Origin: JAGLQA01 sp023135565 | Lineage (GTDB): Bacteria > Acidobacteriota > Aminicenantia > UBA2199 | Reading direction: 5' to 3' | Assembly (NCBI GenBank): GCA_030639305.1 | Contig: DAOWCY010000202.1 | Span: forward strand, 1 to 12,826 | DNA: 12,826 nt | Part shown: in pieces, positions 12,705-12,826 of the stretch | How the letters are laid out: each line of letters starts with the position of its first letter | How positions within the stretch are numbered: the first letter of the stretch is position 1 | Notes under the pieces: model-generated | The model's input: only the letters and a program-made list of their open reading frames with translations | Databases searched by the model: none | Told to the model about the DNA's origin: nothing | Translations under genes and position numbers: made by a program

Positions 12705-12826
12705 ATTGACCCTACTTCGCTCACTTAAATGATACCACCATTTCTGCTACTTGGAAAAGAAAAAGAGTGCCCTAAGCTTTTTTAAGGGGTATTTGATATG
12801 TAGATTGGGCGGATTACTTTATCTGA
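12687..12826 (+). mobile_element. Putative left end of an IS21-like insertion sequence, partial
   Basis: Right after the last HsdM-like codon comes CGCTCACCTAAAT (12694-12706), repeated as CGCTCACTTAAAT at 12718-12730 (24-base spacing, one mismatch), followed by GATACCACC. IS21-family ends typically carry such multiple short repeats with TCACTTAAATTGACC-type sequence. The element continues past the window, so no transposase gene is seen. Identification is by pattern memory. Confidence 0.45.

Overview
The window looks like chromosomal DNA from an uncultured diderm (Gram-negative-type) bacterium. It encodes MurA, two probable lipoprotein or periplasmic proteins and a very large outer-membrane barrel protein. 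Intergenic DNA is crowded with small palindromic and tandem repeats. The overall style (GCYGAAR heptamers, CACGAAGG triplets, hairpin clusters at operon ends) reminds me of Candidatus Aminicenantes/Acidobacteriota-type genomes, but that placement is an impression and not proven here.

Layout. 1-675: a degenerate heptamer repeat, a strong hairpin, and a lone CopG/RHH-type antitoxin gene (192-491, +) with its own promoter and operator-like palindrome. 676-4369: a tight five-gene minus-strand operon read murA > HIT hydrolase > UPF0173 metallo-beta-lactamase-fold hydrolase > NYN/YacP-like nuclease > Rossmann/DUF2520 protein, with a near-consensus promoter (TTGAAA-17-TATAAT) ahead of murA. The last gene carries an in-frame palindromic repeat insertion near its N-terminus. 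4417-4521: CACGAAGG repeats and a possible terminator. 4548-5132: a RelB/E-like toxin-antitoxin pair on the minus strand whose toxin gene is interrupted by an in-frame TAA. 5206-9358: a three-gene minus-strand operon: TPR protein > lipoprotein > 999-residue protein combining a gluzincin metalloprotease domain, a TolB/PD40-like propeller and an Omp85-like barrel. Its promoter is again TTGAAA-17-TATAAT.

9359-10868 holds no convincing protein gene. It contains degenerate ATGA-rich and heptamer repeats, a tRNA-Leu(CAA) gene on the minus strand with a probable promoter, a palindromic element flanked by 7-bp direct repeats, a 21-bp minisatellite (about 15 units), a tandem 22-bp hairpin repeat and several inverted repeats directly upstream of the last gene. 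10869-12704 is a type I restriction-modification methylase subunit (HsdM, +). It stops short of the usual family C-terminus where a sequence resembling the end of an IS21-type insertion sequence begins and runs off the window.

How they fit together: the murA operon couples peptidoglycan precursor synthesis with housekeeping hydrolases. The TPR/lipoprotein/barrel operon appears to form a cell-envelope module. The rest is a defence and selfish-element landscape (orphan antitoxin, broken toxin, interrupted methylase) decorated with mobile palindromes.
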